Source: Gnetum montanum (taxonomy: Eukaryota > Streptophyta > Gnetopsida > Gnetales > Gnetaceae). Taken from it: 64,000 bases of DNA. Made by a program: the position numbers and the translations under genes. The stretch lies in NCBI GenBank assembly GCA_015680685.1, contig MNCI01014607.1, positions 113,660 to 177,659 on the forward strand, in the 5' to 3' direction. Of this stretch, positions 21,722-32,571 are shown piece by piece (the stretch's first letter is position 1; each line of letters starts with the position of its first letter). The notes under the pieces are model-generated. The model worked only from the letters and a program-made list of their open reading frames with translations. It searched no databases and was not told the DNA's origin.

Positions 21722-22034
21722 GTTCTAGATAGAATAGGATATGTCCAAGCTTGAGGTGGGAATGGAAGTGATTGCAGGAATCATTTTCTGTTATGAAATA
21801 GGTAGAAACAAGAAGAGTATGTGTAAGCAACAGTTGCAAACAACACGTTGTTACATTGAATGGTTGTAGTTAAAAATCATAAGAGAGGATGTTGAAACTG
21901 GATACGTTGTGAAGTGTTGGAAACTGGTTTCCTTCACTGTTATGCTTGCTACGCTGAGTAGGATTGCTACGCTACAGACGATGCAGATAACATAACACGA
22001 TGGGAAGTGTATCACAATGGATAGCGTAACATAG

Positions 22035-22290
22035 TAGAGGGGTGTTATGCGGTAGGCAGCATAACACTATAGAGAGGTGTTACGCAATAAGCAGCATAAC
22101 ATTATAAATGGGTGTTACGTAGACTGAGTAAGGGATCGACGTATCACACCGATAGGTTCACCACACCTCACAGGATGCACATAACATAGCATAGTTGACA
22201 GAGTAAGAGGTCAGTGTATCACACTGATAGGGTCACTATGCCACATAGGACACAGGTAGTGTAGCATAGTTGGTAGGCAGCATGGTACAA
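22035..22290. repeat. E2 leader tandem repeats with hairpins
   Basis: Between the 5' LTR and gag are two tandem repeats: a 35-36 bp unit (GTGTTATGC...GCATAACAC; 22042-22112) and a 77 bp unit (about 22134-22285, each with GTATCACACYGATAGG). The first contains a perfect 9-bp stem, GTGTTATGC at 22042-22050 with GCATAACAC at 22059-22067, around an 8-nt loop. In the untranslated leader such hairpins could act in RNA packaging or dimerisation, which is inference. Confidence 0.65.
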
Positions 22291-22456
22291 TAAATAGTTG
22301 GAGGCTTTTGTCCTGCAGGTTTCCAGGGGAACCATCATTGCAACCAGTCTTCACCGCGTGATGTGTAGACAACCACAAGGGTGTCATATCTATGCTAGTA
22401 AGTGATGGGGTACAGATAACATGTAAGATTACCCATGAAACAAAGAAAGAGAGAGG

Positions 22457-22473
22457 CCCTTCTTATAGCACCA
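22457..22473 (-). promoter_or_regulatory. E2 primer-binding-site position
   Basis: Five bases inside the 5' LTR the minus strand reads TGGTGCTATAAGAAGGG. The TGG.GC start is usual for a plant primer site, but the rest does not match tRNA-Asp or tRNA-Met sites found in other elements here, and the tRNA was not identified. Confidence 0.4.
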
Positions 22474-22478
22474 AAAAC

Positions 22479-24708
22479 TGTAGCAGCCGAAAATGTTAGT
22501 GGCTGGAACATTGAGAGGTTGCTGTGTGTACAACCTAACCCTGGATCCGTGCAAGGGCCATGCTGAAGAAAATGCAAATGGGATGCCTTGAATGGTCTGG
22601 TTGATCAGACAGGGACTTAATCAGTGTACAATAACCTTTCATAAACAATAGTCTTGAGATGTTATGTGGAGAGATTCAGGTGAGGAAAATGTAGCTTACA
22701 GAATAGTAAAAGTGTGGCAAAATATGTGAATGAGAAATAAACATGAACCGATGCAAAATGATGCAAAACATATGCTATAAGAAAGTGAAAGAGGAGCTTG
22801 GGTGAGAGAATGCACTACCCCAAAATTAGGGGATTTGGTCTTTTTTTGGCTGAAGAAGGTGTACAACTGATGTGCAGTGTGGATAGGCATAGCTTACAAT
22901 GCAACGATATGGTCACAACCATTGAACTGCTGCCAATGGCCTGCTAACCGAGGCTGATGAGCCAATGCTTGCTAGGCTGGGAGAGATCCAAGAGGTGCTA
23001 CCACTGGGGTTTGCTATTTGTTAACCTTCTGCTTGCTAGTCTCTTTGCCAAAGCCAATCACTAGAAAGCCAAAATGCCAAAATGCCAATCACAAGAAAGC
23101 CAAGTCCCAAAAGCCAACCCCTTAAACATTGTTCACTAGGGTATTTATAGAGCTAGAAGTAGGAGAGAGACATGGTTTGGATGCCACATGTCTTGGGATC
23201 CACATGGTGCCAACATGGATGTGCCATACTACTGTGTAGTGCTACACTGTAGTGTTACACTAGTGTGCTATGCTGAACATGAAACTAGTTGTGCTGTGAC
23301 CACACCATTCAAGCTGCATGTGCCAGAATCTAGGGAACTGCCATGTTTGTTATAAAGAATGCCAGCAACAAATTAAAAGTGGAGCCTATGCTCTAGGACT
23401 ATGTCTTTCCTACTCTTGTGAGTAGGGTCAAGTGTAGGGACAACTTTGGAAATTAACAGGGGGTGCAAAACAAAGCAAACTACTGATCTTATCTGTTGGA
23501 GAGATCTCAGAGTAGAAATGACCATTGTTGAAAAGTTCTAGAGCTGATGGAGATGTCTTGATGCTTCCATGCAAGTGTTATGCTATTTACACTGCCTAGC
23601 GTATCAGCATAGCATAAAGACCTGCACACTACGCTATGCTACACTACGAAGCGTAGCTACCAGTCTTGAGACAAATCTTTCCTGAAGACCAAAGATACCT
23701 ATCTGATGCTTAGCTAGGCAAGAAACTTCTGCAATTGATAGCCCTACCTTCCATGTTGAAAGGTCCTAGGACCTGCAGAGTTCATCCTTGGGACACTTTC
23801 GTGCTTCATGTCCTTGCTACGCTATGTAGCATAGCACAACGTAGTAGCCAGTGTGACATGCATCCTTTCTTGATTTGTAATACTTTGTCAAGAAAGTTTG
23901 CTTGGGGCCCAAGGGTGAAGTGGAATAGGCAATCTTGAAGGTCAAAGCATGACTAAGTGTAATTTTTTTGCTAGAACCACTTGGCAGAGGACCTTCATGT
24001 GTTTTGACCTTGCTACACTGTGTAGCGTAACATAGCATAGCACTCAGTTTAGCTTGAATTCTAACTCAACTTGCAAACGTTTGAAGGTTAAGGCACGTGA
24101 AATTATGTTTATTTTGTCAAAACAGTCTAGCAAAAGCATTTTCATAGCAAAACCTTGCTACGTAGCACTTAAATGAAGATGATTTTTGATGAAATTTTCC
24201 ACATTATCCTATGTCATGTTGATCATGCTTCAAGGATGGAGTGGGGAAGGTACCCTAGGGGCATGAATTAGTGTCAATCTACATCTTTTTCGCCCGATTA
24301 GTCTTCTCAAGGCTTGCTACGCTGTGCAACGTAGTGTAGCGTAGCAGGTTCCTGTGGTTAGAAAACTTGCCAAACTATTTAGTCCATCCTAAACACCTTT
24401 GACAGCTCCTAGCATGTTCCATGGGTAGACCGTCAGTTGAGTCAAGTGTCAAGCTGGGTAAGCTAGAGGGTTTAGCAAGCCTATTAGCCTAGGAGATAGA
24501 AAATTTGCCAAACTTTTTGGTCTACCTCTAGTGCCTCTTTCATGCAAAGTGGCCTCATGGCTGGGTGCTACACTAACTGTGCTTTAAAGGGTGGCAAGTA
24601 GGCTCAGAAGCAACTTTGCAAGCATTAGGACTTCTGGGGTGCCACGTTATCTACATTTCCCAACATGACACCGTGCTTGTAGCGATCTTTGCCCAAATTT
24701 CGGGACTG
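22479..24708 (-). repeat. E2 5' LTR (right copy)
   Basis: Partner of 4051-6392. It would drive transcription leftward into gag. By eye it is close to the left copy throughout, with many differences where the left has CpG and this copy has TpG or CpA. The outermost few bases are lost: sequence after GGGACTG changes abruptly to a copia LTR start (TGTTGAATT). Confidence 0.85.
23142..23149 (-). promoter_or_regulatory. TATA box of E2 5' LTR
   Basis: The complement reads CTCTATAAATACCC, oriented toward gag. This is the promoter position for the genomic RNA of E2; the start site would be some 30 nt farther left. Confidence 0.65.
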
Positions 24709-25399
24709 TGTTGAATTATGAGAGTCCCAAAATTGATGGTGTTTCAGTAGAGAATTGAAGAAATAATTACATCACAAGATATAATCAATGAAGAAATAAT
24801 TTTATGAATAGTGGTTGTCCTTTTCATAAGGCTTTCATTATATTTTATAGCCTTTTTCCTTCCCAAATAGCCCTTGCAAATTATGCAACAACTAGGAAAT
24901 GACTAGTTGGAATGTCCTATTCAAGCTTTGGGATGTCTCACTAAAAATAAGCCACTTGCAGGTGGGATGTCTCATTGGAAATTGGGACAACTCACTTGGG
25001 ACATCCCAATTGGGATGTCTCAATAGTAATTGGGACATTTGCTATTTTTGTAAAATGTCTAGCCTGAACTTGAGCCTTCAACTTTAGCATGTCTTCTAAT
25101 CTTCTAGGATGTCTAGGCAGATATCGAAACATCTTTGTTTGACTTGTAGGCTTCATGCATTCTTGACATTTTGTAGCCTTAGTTGGACTTTAGTAATGCA
25201 AATATCATCTTGATCTCTCAACTTGGTCTTGTCCTAATCTCATCATGACTACATCAAAGTTCTTATCCCAAACTCTTATCTTGACACTATCTTAGCTCTT
25301 GTCATCTTATTCTTATTCTTCACAAGTTTTGCAAGATTTCAACAAGCATATTTCCACATTCTCCATTTTCCAAGGTTTTAACATACCAAAAGGTCAACA
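24709..25399 (-). repeat. Ty1/copia-type LTR
   Basis: The segment starts TGTTG and ends CAACA. Immediately outside its right end the minus strand reads AAAAAGGGGGAGAT, the polypurine tract that in many plant copia elements (SIRE/Maximus type) directly precedes a TGTTG LTR. It is therefore the 3' LTR of a minus-strand copia element. No second LTR and no copia polyprotein were recognised to the right. The interior has repeated GGGATGTCTCA / AATTGGGAC phrases near 24940-25045. Confidence 0.65.
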
Positions 25400-25400
25400 A

Positions 25401-25413
25401 TCTCCCCCTTTTT
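25401..25413 (-). other. Copia polypurine tract
   Basis: The complement is AAAAAGGGGGAGA, one base from the LTR boundary. It marks the plus-strand DNA primer of the copia element and fixes its orientation as minus. Confidence 0.6.
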
Positions 25414-27221
25414 GATGATGTCCAAAACCTGAGAAAATGGAATAGTATATTTTAGAATATTATATGATAGATAGTTAAAGGCACAAACATTGTAAATATA
25501 GCTAAGGATGAAAAAGAGATGAATAGTGATTAATGGGTATACCTCATTTAGCATGGATTTCATAGTGCTTATACAAAATTTCCATTGAGAGCTACACATA
25601 TTTGTTCAAACTGTAAGTCAAGACCATTAATGTATGAAGCACATATAATCAAATTCATTTAATTACTATCAAAAATATTTCCATGAGTAATCAAAGGTCA
25701 AACTACAGGAAATGAAAGTAAGAATCTATCTCTAACACAATAAGCCATAAGCCATTAGTAACAAAAACACTATCTATTGTGGCAACCAAGATCTTGATTT
25801 TTTATCATATGAGTATGAATGTTATATCCATAATAAATACTAGGTACTAAAGTCTCTCTTCCTTTTTGAACATTAGTAAAAAGATACCACAAGTAGATTC
25901 CATTTCCAAGGAGACAGAGACAAATAAATTACTTTGAAGGCCTTAGATCTGATATCCATAAGAATGGTCATGTAGAATATCTTAATATATCAAAATTAAT
26001 CAATCATATTCTTAACAAGATGCCCATAGTTGTAAATGTCAATTACAAATAACAGCATCAAGAAATACATATCAAGGTAAAAGATTCAAAAATAACTTGA
26101 CCAACATTAGCTTACACTTTTACCTTAAATATATTACAAAAATAAAATATGAATAAATCTTTCCTTGCTCATTTTCTATTGTGGGTGATGGAGTGGAAAT
26201 TCTTGCTACATAAGTGTCTTTTGGTGAGAATCTCTAAAGACTCCCAATACATTGGTGACCCAAAAGATAATGACTTTTGATGAAGTACAAGCTTCCTGTA
26301 CATAAGTGCTAATTTTCTTCTATCTTTTACAATCCATCTACTACTTGAATGTTCTTCCTTAGGTCACCTCACCTTTGTAGAGATGCATCCTTGAATCTCC
26401 TCAAGTTGTACTACATATTAATAAATCTACATTGCCATACCAAGATCAAGTATGCAGACCTTTGAAGTTAAAGTATCCCATTAGTAGTACCTTCAATAAA
26501 AAGTGAATATGAATAAAGGAATTTCATTTTATTTTTTACTACTTTTGCAATGCAATGTTGATATCTATGTTAAAAAATTTTCCTCCTAGATATTCGACAA
26601 GAAGCACTTTTTAGTAGCTGCCTTTCCTAATAAATTCATGAATTATAGTCAAGGACCCAAATCACTTAATTTATCATTAATCAAGAACTTTTGAAACATT
26701 TGGATCTTGAGGAGGTAACGACATATTATTGCCAAACATAATAATAAATTTTGCATTACATGAACAAAATCATAGGGCATATACTTTTTATCTACAAAGA
26801 GATGAGCTTTCTATAGAATGTAACATGCAAACTTAATAGATCTTACGTTCTTAATAAAGTTAATATAATGCTCGTTAGTATTTTGATCTATAGCTCAACA
26901 CCTTGTAAGATCAAGTAAGATTTTTCTTTGAATATATAACGATTTCCAATAGCATCCATTCAATTAATTTTCTGATTACTAACATTACAGAAATACACTA
27001 ATCTAAACTAAATTTAACAAGTTAAGAAATAAAAATTTATTGTTACTTTTAAGCATAGACAAGGTTAATGAAGTTTGAGATGAGGTTCTCCATCATAGAG
27101 TACCTCCTTAGCATGCAATTATTTCTTACCTTTTCTATCATCAATATCTTTGTTTGAATATCCAATTTCTTTTGAGGTTGCTACTTTTTCATGCTCATGT
27201 TCTCTAAAATGAGAGGACTAA
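25414..27221. other. AT-rich interval without recognised gene
   Basis: By position this should be the 3' internal part of the copia element, but no integrase, RT or RNase H motif was found on either strand. One 73-codon minus-strand frame at 25378-25599 runs through the polypurine tract and looks non-coding. Confidence 0.5.
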
Positions 27222-30200
27222 TGTAATGACTTGTGTATTAGTAAAGGTTGATAACCTTTTTCTTGGTATGCAAAATGTGTGAGGATGGTAAATAAGATTA
27301 ATATTAAATTTTATATCCATAAGTAATTTTTCTTATCATATGATGAGTTTTTATTACACATGTTTACTTATTTTTACCATTATTCATAATTAATGATTTT
27401 TACCTATCATTGGTATCATTAACTGGGTGAATGAGTTGTGGTAGGTTCTCATGAAGGCTATGGCATGAGGATGGTATGGCTATGATGCCATGGCATGTGA
27501 TTTATCCATGTAATTTGTAATTTTAATTTTAACTTGGTTATTTATTAGATTAAAGGGGAGAAAGGTAGATGAGTCACATGGGACTTGGTAGTAGATGAGA
27601 GAGGGTAGCTCAGTCACATGGGCTTGAGGTAGATGGAGTAGGGATGAAGCCTATAAGAACCACACACTCCCTTAACCCAAACATTCCTAGCCTCTTGGCT
27701 CTTAGGTTAGAGGACTACAAGGTTGGAGAAGTGTGAGGAGCTTTCTAGTCCAGGGAGCACATGTAAAGTCATTTAATAAAATCTTTCAACATTCTAGGTG
27801 AGTAAACTTGGCCCCCATTTCTTGGTTGTTTTAGTTCACTAGGTTTTGCATAGATTAGATTTGGGTTTTATTTTAATTGATGGAAAATCTTGCAAATCTA
27901 GCATATTTGTGTTGGGTATTACTACCACATTCTAAATCTAGAATATTTTTGTTGGATTTTTTGTTTTTCCTAATTTAAATTACTTTCTATAAACTTTGCA
28001 TTTTGAGTGTTGAGGATGATTTGCATAGTGATTGGTAAAATGGCCATATATCTCTCTATATTTTGAATCAGGTTTCAATCTACCTATTTTTGGATTTCTT
28101 AAGGAATTATCTACATCTTTGATGAAGGAATTATATAGCAATGTGCTGTAGATAAGGTGTTACAAGTTATTCTTCTACTATTTTTTAAAATTATAGCAAT
28201 TTCAGTAAGTTCTAGAGCTAAGGATATATCTTTGTGTTGATTGCATATCTATTTCTAAACATTTTCTATGATATTTATCACTAAAATACCAACTATATCC
28301 AAGTGGAAGCATGCAAAATTATTTTGTGTAGTGAGAGTTATGACTCCATATTTTGGGGTTATCTAAATTTATGTAGATATCTAATACAAAGATTCATCTA
28401 TTAATAATGCCTTATTTGTAGCTTGGTTTCTCCTAAACTTTTTATGAGTATTATAAGTGGATGTCATATTTTCAACCAAAGTGGAAGGAGTTAGAAAGAT
28501 GATCTTTTGATAGAGTTGCATGAAATTTACTCTCAGTCACTCATTCTATCTCTGTTTCTGATTACCTATAATGCTAGACTAATATCTTTGCTATGAATAT
28601 GTAATTATTTAAATATTTTTACAATAACTAGGTATGGATATTAGTGTTTAGATGAATCATTAATCATGAGGAAATGTTTAGGGATGTGTAAGTTATGGGA
28701 GCTTCATTTTTAGTTGTCCAATTTGCCTAATATCCTATAAATCATAGTTTGAGAAGTTGAAGTTGTTGGGAGATGTGTATCATTCTCTTATTTTGAACCT
28801 TGGTATTGATATATCTCTTTTGAAGTTGTTGTTGGATATTACCCATTGAAAATTTTTAAAAGAATACGACATTTAATTGATTATGAATCTTTGGAGATTT
28901 GGGACATGTATTTTGTTGAGATTGGTCTTGTGATTTGGGACATGTATTTTTAAATTTTGGAGGATTTGGATCTCTTGAATTTATCTTAGAGCCTTGGATG
29001 ATTATATTTTGTTAGATTCTTGGACCATTGGATTTGTTGAGACATAACAGATTGTTGATCTTGAAATTATTTTGAAACATATCAGATTGTTGGGATTTGT
29101 ATTATGTTATGACATGTTGGATTGATGGTTCTTTCATTGGCTTATGTAAAAGTGATGTTGAGTCACTCCACCATCAATGTTGGCTTGCCATATTTTGATG
29201 ATTTTGAGATGGTTGGATAATGACATGGTTTCATTTTTTTCTATTTGTTTGGATGATGGAGCTAGTACCAAGTTTATGGTCAATTGGAGATGGGCTCCCT
29301 AGAGTTGATTTTTATAGTTGATCCCCATTATTAGTGCACTAGTGTGGCTTTCATTATTGGCCCCATTTAGTAAGAGAGGATGTTCCATGGCTCATTGGTC
29401 TTGTTTTTTTGTTCCTTTAGAATATTGGAGGTGGGTATCTACAAGGACACCTCTAGCACTAGCATGTTTGGAAATACCTTAGTTCATTGAGATTAATAAT
29501 AAATCTATGTGCATGGTAATTTGATACTTTGTTGAAAACATTAATTTGAAACTTGAAAATACTAATGACACAGTGATACACATTGACACTGAGTGTGGTT
29601 CATGTTAGGCTCCTTATTTGTCAGTTGATGGGTGGAGGGGATGGATGTTGGTATTGGACCATTACAATGGTCAAATGGATTAATCCAATGCTATTTGGAT
29701 AATTGTATGTTATTAGGTCTTTGGCATATTTGTGAATTATTAGTTCTATGTTGATGGATGATCTTGGATTTTTGTAGTGGCTATATGTTGGATACGCTTT
29801 GCATTGACTATTTTGCATGCTACCATGTCCTACTTAGCCCCCATGAGACTTGCCCTTGATTCAACCAAAAGATGATGCCAAGGTTACTCACTTAGTGGTA
29901 TCTGATATTTTTATTTTGTGTATAGGTATTTTGGGCTAGGAAGAGCTTGGAGTACATGTGGTACCTTAGAGATGTTCATAACACATGATGAAATTATATG
30001 TTCTTTGGAATTATAATTGTTATTTCATAAGTAGCTGTATATTAACTTGATTTATGTGCTTGGACTTTTATAGTAGACTTGTAAGGATTATCATATTTCT
30101 TTATGTAAGATGTTGGAGATGAGATAATGTTGGAATGTATAATGTTATTGAATTTAAGATTTCTTTTAGTAGCTTCTTATAATTTAAATCTTTAATCTTG

Positions 30201-30243
30201 TATATATATTTATGTTAATATTAAAAGATATTATGTACATTAT
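27222..30243 (+). repeat. E4 5' LTR, first part
   Basis: It starts TGTAATGAC, which pairs with the TTACA end at 38367 on the far side of the inserted E3. A plant-like TATA box, CTATAAGAACC, is at 27651. Joined across E3 and after removing the later tandem duplication the LTR is about 3.2 kb, a usual length for Del/Tekay elements. No long open frame occurs in it. The last five bases, ATTAT, are the target site duplicated by E3. Confidence 0.6.
30239..30243. other. E3 target site duplication, left
   Basis: ATTAT precedes the LTR start TGATGAG and is repeated at 37926-37930 immediately after the other LTR, as integration by an LTR retrotransposon leaves it. Confidence 0.85.
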
Positions 30244-30929
30244 TGATGAGTGGTGAGGTACCCCTACACTCAACCATATGAATACGAGTGTTTCACGCAT
30301 GATCAGGTCAAACTCCAAGGACCAAGTGCTTATGCCCCTTAATGAAACACTCAAGGTTAATCAATCATTGTCTTCCAAAACTTACTTGTATTGTCATGGT
30401 TGTATGGTTAAGTANNNNNNNNNNNNNNNNNNNNNNNNNNNNNNNNNNNNNNNNNNNNNNNNNNNNNNNNNNNNNNNNNNNNNNNNNNNNNNNNNNNNNN
30501 NNNNNNNNNNNNNNNNNNNNNNNNNNNNNNNNNNNNNNNNNNNNNNNNNGGTTGTACTGAGTGTATTTAACTAAGGGGGTTAAAGGTTGAGAGAGATATT
30601 AATTAACTAGGAAAGCATTAAAAAATCATTAATTACTAATTAGCTTAATCTGTATGCTGAAAGGTTTATCATAAAGTTCATCTTTATTGTCGTACACAAA
30701 ATTGTGCTTAGGTACAAATTGCTCGAATAAAGATCTATTCACTCTATCACTCCTACTGCGGGCACACATAATTCTAACTTTGGAATGAAAAAACTACAAG
30801 ACTTTGACTAAGGGTCTAAATCTAATTGTTTTGGAACCAAGGGTGCTACCTCTTATTTATAGAAGATGAGGTAGGACGTGATATCGCATGGTGGCTACGA
30901 TATCGCGTACGCAATATTGCGGTTCATCA
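30244..30929 (-). repeat. E3 3' LTR (left copy)
   Basis: It begins TGATGAGTGGTGAGGTACCC and ends GGTTCATCA. A TATA box lies at 30854-30861 (minus strand) and GATATC sites follow at 30879-30905. It contains a 135-base run of N, so part of its length is an estimate. Otherwise it follows the right copy closely. Confidence 0.85.
30415..30549. other. Scaffold gap (run of N)
   Basis: 135 undetermined bases inside the left LTR of E3. Open frames that pass through it are meaningless. Confidence 0.99.
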
Positions 30930-30940
30930 TACCCCCATGG
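30930..30940 (-). other. E3 polypurine tract
   Basis: The minus strand reads CCATGGGGGTA and then the LTR start TGATGAACC. This short G-rich tract at the internal edge of the 3' LTR is the expected plus-strand primer position. Confidence 0.6.
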
Positions 30941-32571
30941 CTGAATGAAAACTTGTCCTCGAGTTCCTTACAAAATATTGTAAAGGTATGGGATTATTAA
31001 CTTGAATGACAACTAATGATGAAAATCAACATTACAATACATGACAACATTAGTGTTCATAACTACAAGAGTGAACACTATACACAATTGACATCCAGCC
31101 TTATTTGGCAACTAAGAGAGAAGAGAGAGAATAAGAAAAAAGAAGAAGACGTGTTGCTACCGATGCCAAGATTGTACCTNTAGAAAAAAGAAGAAGACGT
31201 GTTGCTACCGATGCCAAGATTGTACCTTCTATTGTCCATCCATAGTCGTGCCATGAATCTTGTTCCTTACACAACTGTTCCAGCACTAGTCCATTCTAAG
31301 TGTTTCCTCTAGGTCTTGTCCATTGCTGTATGATTTCCATCTGCACACACAACACAGTCACATATGAGCAAGGATAATTAAATCACAATACAATTGATAC
31401 CTTGCCTTCGTGTAAGATCCATTGGCTGAGTTGTGATATGGCCAATATGAATTCTAGAGATATACCACTGGTGACTACCCAAGGTGTAGGGGTGAGGAAA
31501 AATTGAAAAAATTGGACTAGGGCCCCCATGACTAAGAGCGATCCTCCAGTAGTAATAGAATGGAAAAAGATAAGGAATAAGAAAGATGGAGAAAAAGAAA
31601 CAATGGTAATGTTGATAAAATGGATGTTAGAGATGGGAATGAAACAAAAAAAATGTTGATTGCAGAAATGTTTAAGGGAAAGAAGTTAACTGATGCACCA
31701 AATAGGAATGCCAAAGGGTCCTCCCCAAAGCAGGCTCATGCCCTTTATGCCCTAACAAACCCAAATTCAAAGATTCTGTAGGCTCTAGAAATGTTATTTG
31801 AAAGCAAGAGTTAAAGACTTAACCACAAGAATTTACCAAAGAGAAAACAATGCATCAACCAAAATATAGACTACTGATACAACTAGCAATGAAGTGGAAA
31901 ATGGAGAAAGAATGATGGGGAGAAGATAATGGAATGGAGTCCCAAGAATAAGGTGGTGTACAACCCCTTTTGTATTTATGGTTAATGTGATTGAGTAGAT
32001 CTCATTCCAAATCCAACCTCAAACAATCCACATCCAGTGACTTCATATTAATACACTTGGCCAATCCATCCACTTGAAGTAACAAGAATGCTTTCGCCAA
32101 AGAGTCAACACCATTCTGAGGAAAATGAGAAAGGGGGAAGTAGGAAGTGAGAAAGGGCCTTANCCCTTTTCAGTCCTTGAGTCCTTCTTTAGTTTGAGAA
32201 ATGCCCAGTCATCAACTCCTTAATAGTTTTATTATTAAAGAAGGATACTATATAGTTCCAAGCCAAGAGAGACCATAGAAATTCATGGATGCATGGATGA
32301 TGTGGACTAATTTCATGTTATATCAAAAGAACCATACCTTAGTATCAACATTATAACTCAAAGGTAAAAACCAAACATTAGCAATCAATAGAATACAATT
32401 CATACCACCATTGGGAGCACTTATTAAGTGAAAAATCTAACAAAACAAAGACAAAAACAAAAAAAAAACAAAAAAAACAAAAAACAAACAATCACACAAA
32501 GAAATGAGAAAGTATAAACGATGTTGCAAAACAAAAACAAGAACTATTAAAGAAATTTGTAAAACAAAAAC
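30941..32571. other. E3 3' internal region without recognised gene
   Basis: It is noncoding or too decayed to read. It includes a 47-bp repeat around one N at 31180 (likely assembly join), another N at 32163 and an A/C-rich stretch (32440-32560; T-rich in the element's sense) that also follows the tail in E5 and in the 43.4 kb fragment. A short minus-strand phrase, KEQDSWHDYGWTIEGT (31190-31270), looks protein-like but was not identified. Confidence 0.5.
31133..31227. repeat. 47-bp exact repeat around a single N (assembly join)
   Basis: AGAAAAAAGAAGAAGACGTG and the following 27 bases occur before the N at 31180 and again directly after it. An unmerged overlap between two contigs is more likely than a biological duplication. 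Confidence 0.8.

Larger units (their letters stand above)
4051..24708 (-). mobile_element. E2: giant Tat/Ogre-like Ty3/gypsy retrotransposon
   Basis: Two long direct repeats (4051-6392 and 22479-24708) flank about 16 kb holding, on the minus strand, gag, protease, RT, RNase H, an additional RNase H domain and integrase. A second RNase H, very long LTRs, a long protease-RT interval and tandem repeats in the non-coding parts are known traits of the Tat lineage including Ogre. The LTRs begin TGTAG on the plus strand. No target duplication was recognised. The right outer end is interrupted by a copia LTR. All main frames have stops, so this copy is inactive. It also carries an antisense spliced gene between protease and RT. 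Confidence 0.85.

Noticed and set aside
29894-29904. TGGTATCTGA resembling a tRNA-Met primer site
   Set aside because: It lies inside the inferred E4 LTR, has no LTR end beside it, and the better site with correct spacing is at 38371.
30278-30574. 98-codon frame spanning the N run
   Set aside because: Half of it is undetermined sequence; the rest is LTR.
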